A stretch of 64,000 bases of DNA, taken from DATKFM01 sp046154965. Its GTDB lineage: Bacteria > Pseudomonadota > Alphaproteobacteria > Dongiales > Dongiaceae. A program made the translations under genes and the position numbers. The stretch is taken from the NCBI GenBank assembly GCA_046154965.1, contig JBJXDY010000058.1:1-64000 (forward strand), given 5' to 3'. The notes below the pieces were generated by a model. The model saw only the letters and a list, made by a program, of their open reading frames with translations, was not told where the DNA came from and made no database searches. Each line of letters opens with the position of its first letter. Position 1 is the stretch's first letter. Shown here piece after piece: positions 61,240 through 64,000 of the stretch.

Positions 61240-62004
61240 TCAGCGATTATGGATTTCGCCGAGTTCGACGATCCCGGTCATCAGATTGACGGTTCCCGTC
61301 ACGAGGATCTGATAGTTGACCATCAACCAGATATTGAGCACGGAGCCGATCAGGGTCGTGTAGAGGGCGACCGACATGCCGCTGATGAGCGTGGAAACCA
61401 TCGGCCCGATCGCCGAGGCGTCCGCACTGGTCTCCGGGTTGACGCCGGCCAGCGCCATGATGAAACCGACCACCGTGCCGATCAGGCCGAGAATGACCAG
61501 CATGTTGGCGATGAAGCGCACCGCGGCGATGCGGCTGGAAAGTTTCAGCTTGAGCGCGGAGGCCGCCATGCCGCGGCTGCTGGCGTCGCGGCCGCGGATC
61601 TGCGCCATGTGCTTCAGCGCCAGGGACGGCTCGGGATGGAACGGATCGAAGCGCTTGACCTTGTTCAGTTCGACGCTGGTACGCCAAACCTTTTGCGCAC
61701 AAATCGCCAGGCCGACCAAGAACAGGGCGGCGATGCCATGGGATTGATAAGTAGAGTCGGCGTGGTGGACGATCAGGATCCAGCCCTGGAACCAGGCTGC
61801 GGCCAAAAGCGCAAACCCGGCGAGATTGACCAGCGCGAACCGCATAAGCAGCAGATAGGCATGGGGCATTTCCGAATCGGCCGCGAAAGCGCTCGCCCAA
61901 AAATGCGACGCCGGCTCGGCAATGCGCGGAGCGTCGGCTTCGGACTCTGTAGTGCCATCGGACTTCAGCTCCCGGCGGAACGGGAGAATGCTCTTCTCCA
62001 CCAT
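61240..62004 (-). CDS. MotA/TolQ/ExbB proton channel family protein
   Basis: A 254-residue inner-membrane protein with four hydrophobic segments (about 50-76, 88-107, 163-185, 207-232). The last two match the conserved TolQ/ExbB core: LVILGLIGTVVGFIMALAGV and MSVALYTTLIGSVLNIWLMV. Such proteins form proton channels that drive a periplasmic partner. It heads a three-gene leftward operon with an ExbD-like protein and an unknown membrane protein; no tonB, tolA or receptor gene is present. Confidence 0.82.
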   Translation of the reverse strand: MVEKSILPFRRELKSDGTTESEADAPRIAEPASHFWASAFAADSEMPHAYLLLMRFALVNLAGFALLAAAWFQGWILIVHHADSTYQSHGIAALFLVGLAICAQKVWRTSVELNKVKRFDPFHPEPSLALKHMAQIRGRDASSRGMAASALKLKLSSRIAAVRFIANMLVILGLIGTVVGFIMALAGVNPETSADASAIGPMVSTLISGMSVALYTTLIGSVLNIWLMVNYQILVTGTVNLMTGIVELGEIHNR

Positions 62005-62241
62005 GGCTCATCTCCTAGCTGGACCAGTACCTGCGATGGTCCTCTCGGCCGCTTAAGAAACGATGTTAAATTCCCTTTCCAATGGTTAACTCTGTCAGAT
62101 TCCCGGCGGACTCGCCGTGCGCGTTGTCACAATCGATACAAGCAGTTGTGTACCGCCGGGCCGCCCTTGCGTGTCAGAACAGGGCGGCAGGCGGGAAGGA
62201 TTCTTATCCAGGGGTTTCTTTTCCTGGAAGTCCCGGCCAAG

Positions 62242-62268
62242 AAAAACGGGCGCCGAAAGGGCGCCCGT
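62242..62268 (-). terminator. Rho-independent terminator of the fasciclin gene
   Basis: On the minus strand ACGGGCGCC...GGCGCCCGT pairs over 9 bp with a 5-nt loop and is followed by TTTTTC. The rest of the 290 bp gap (62005-62294) should hold the promoter of the ExbB-like operon. Confidence 0.8.
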
Positions 62269-62294
62269 CTGCTCTTGGGGTACGCGGCTAAGGA

Positions 62295-62783
<489 letters not shown>

Positions 62784-62928
62784 CGACAGTCCCTCCTTAT
62801 GTTGACGCCGGCATACATGCTACGGCATGGCGGCAGGATCGCTCCTGGCACAGCCGGCGTAGGGGGGAACTAACGCCTGCGGACAGCGCGGCAAGACGCC
62901 GAAGAGAAAAGAAATTTGCGTCTTCAGA

Positions 62929-62958
62929 TGATCCGACCCGATACTGCCGGCGTACGAA
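62929..62958 (+). promoter_or_regulatory. Possible ECF (RpoE/ChrR-type) promoter of the SDR gene
   Basis: TGATCC (62929-62934) is the exact -35 of Rhodobacter sigma-E promoters; 18 bp later TACGA(A) (62953-62958) approximates the -10 TAAGA. Transcription would start at about the ATG at 62966, giving a leaderless mRNA. Confidence 0.35.
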
Positions 62959-62965
62959 AGTGGAT

Positions 62966-63739
62966 ATGCCGAACATAGACAACAGCGGCTGTGTCTGGAT
63001 CACAGGCGCCAGCACGGGCATCGGCCGCGCCGTGGCGCTGCGGCTGGCCCGTTCCGGCCGTGTGGTGGTGGCCTCCGCGCGAAGCGCCGATGCGCTCGCC
63101 GCGTTGACCCGGGAAAACACGGCGCCGGGGCGCGTCGAGGCTCTTGCGCTCGATGTCACCGACGCCGCGGCTGTCGCTGCGGCAGTGGAGCGAATAGAGG
63201 CCACGATCGCGCCCATCGCATTGGCGCTGCTGAACGCCGGCAGTCACCGGCCGGTCTATGCCGACAAGTTCGACGCGGCGGATTTCCGCGCATTGGCGGA
63301 ACTGAACCTGTTCGGCACGGTCAACTGCCTCGCAGCGCTGCTGCCGCGGTTCATCGCACGCGGAGCGGGCCAAATCGCAATCGTCGCTTCGGTAGCCGGA
63401 TATTCCGGCCTGCCGACCGCCTCGGCTTACGGCATGACCAAGGCCGGGCTGATCAACATGGCCGAGGCTTTGCAGCCGGAGCTGGCGGCGCACGGCATCA
63501 AGCTACAGATCGTCAATCCCGGCTTCGTCCGCACGCCGCTGACGGACCGCAACGAATTCGCGATGCCGTTCCTGATCGAGCCGGAGGATGCCGCCGCCGC
63601 CATCGAGCGCGGCCTGGCCAGCGGCCGCTTCGAGATCGCCTTTCCGAAGCGGTTCTCGCTGCTCATGAAACTGCTGCGATTGCTGCCTTACCGGCTGTTC
63701 TTTGCCATCACGCGGCGGCTACTGCCGAAGGAGCTATGA
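62966..63739 (+). CDS. Short-chain dehydrogenase/reductase
   Basis: A 257-residue SDR. The cofactor motif is TGASTGIG (13-20), followed by LNAGSH, the catalytic Ser region VASVAGYSG and Y155-x-x-x-K159 (AYGMTKAG). The C-terminus is Arg/Leu-rich (LMKLLRLLPYRLFFAITRRLLPKEL), possibly membrane-associating. The ATG at 62966 is chosen over a GTG two codons earlier; neither has a ribosome-binding site. A DUF3833 gene converges on it with 32 bp overlap. In many alphaproteobacteria SDR and DUF3833 genes lie in a lipid-modification cluster with a cyclopropane-fatty-acid synthase. Confidence 0.9.
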   Translation: MPNIDNSGCVWITGASTGIGRAVALRLARSGRVVVASARSADALAALTRENTAPGRVEALALDVTDAAAVAAAVERIEATIAPIALALLNAGSHRPVYADKFDAADFRALAELNLFGTVNCLAALLPRFIARGAGQIAIVASVAGYSGLPTASAYGMTKAGLINMAEALQPELAAHGIKLQIVNPGFVRTPLTDRNEFAMPFLIEPEDAAAAIERGLASGRFEIAFPKRFSLLMKLLRLLPYRLFFAITRRLLPKEL

Positions 63740-64000
63740 CGTCGCCGACGCGCCCCCGACCGGCCTGTTCCTGCCTCAGGAAGATCAGGGTCAGGTCGCC
63801 GACGCGGAATCCCAGCTTGCGAATCTCTACACGGTTGATGATGGCGCCGCCGGCCTGCGGATACATGCGGTCGCAGAAGTCGAAGGCAATGTTGCGCCCG
63901 CGGATCGGCAGCGCCATTCGGTAATTCCAGGACAGGCCCCAGGGCAGCTCCGCGCCCCGCGCCTTGCCGATGATATCGTCGGCCTTGCCTTCGAACCGGC
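63708..64000 (-). CDS. DUF3833 family protein, C-terminal part (cut by window edge)
   Basis: The minus strand is open from the right edge to a TGA at 63708, giving 96 residues: RFEGKADDIIGKARG, LSWNYRMALPIRGRNIAFDFCDRMYPQ and NRVEIRKLGFRVGDLTLIFLRQ. These match the C-terminal half of DUF3833, a lipocalin-like family of unknown function. The start lies outside the window. It overlaps the convergent SDR gene tail by 32 bp. Confidence 0.75.
   Translation of the reverse strand, partial: RFEGKADDIIGKARGAELPWGLSWNYRMALPIRGRNIAFDFCDRMYPQAGGAIINRVEIRKLGFRVGDLTLIFLRQEQAGRGRVGDVIAPSAVAAA

Overview
The window is a 64 kb stretch of a GC-rich alphaproteobacterial chromosome, most like Rhodospirillales in the broad sense. 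Supporting markers are aerobic cobalt chelatase CobS/CobT beside a J-domain gene, the small protein Usg, a class I lysyl-tRNA synthetase, CtaA-type heme A synthase, B12-dependent methylmalonyl-CoA mutase with MeaB, and groESL with a CIRCE operator. No rRNA, tRNA, CRISPR array, phage module, transposase or replication origin was seen. The sequence is ordinary chromosomal core with accessory clusters between.

Layout: 0-7.4 kb, a PLP D-amino-acid enzyme, then J-domain protein-cobS-cobT-two tandem esterase-like phytase-family proteins. 7.4-14.2 kb, a methyltransferase behind two phased CRP-like palindromes, a glutamine amidotransferase, a dienelactone hydrolase, a queuosine salvage pair (Tgt and YhhQ), rpmB and meaB. 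14.2-15.6 kb, an Ala/Ser/Thr-rich exported protein flanked by a second broken copy of the meaB 5' end. 15.7-20.6 kb, a divergent cluster: leftward an M19-like protein, a 558-residue unknown and a DUF3726 protein; rightward a TmpA/TmpB-like oxygenase pair predicted to cleave a C-P bond and release glycine betaine. 20.7-38.6 kb, an Atm1-type ABC exporter, AlkD-like repair protein, RecQ, a 1124-residue membrane-anchored coiled-coil protein, methylmalonyl-CoA mutase, a nucleotide cyclase with unusual domains, pyrD-HAD hydrolase, an S24 regulator and an aminotransferase.

38.9-52 kb holds lysK, three tandem paralogous membrane proteins (the middle one broken), a DinG/XPD-like helicase, a TerB-like protein, an AEC transporter, groESL, usg, ctaA and a Gfo/Idh/MocA oxidoreductase. 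52-59.9 kb holds a four-gene polyamine-type ABC importer, a chromate resistance pair (rhodanese-ChrB, ChrA) and an arsenic pair (arsC-aqpS). 60-64 kb holds an ExbB-like/ExbD-like three-gene operon of unknown role, a fasciclin protein, and an SDR gene facing a DUF3833 gene cut by the window edge.

Several intergenic spaces carry imperfect inverted repeats that look like members of dispersed repeat families (1.5, 24.0, 24.3, 26.3, 38.7 and 53.5 kb). The best candidates for undescribed biology are the leftward three-gene operon beside the TmpAB-like pair, the ExbB/ExbD-like trio, the coiled-coil protein, and the Tgt/YhhQ pair with a eukaryote-like specificity loop. All assignments come from reading motifs and gene order; no searches were run.
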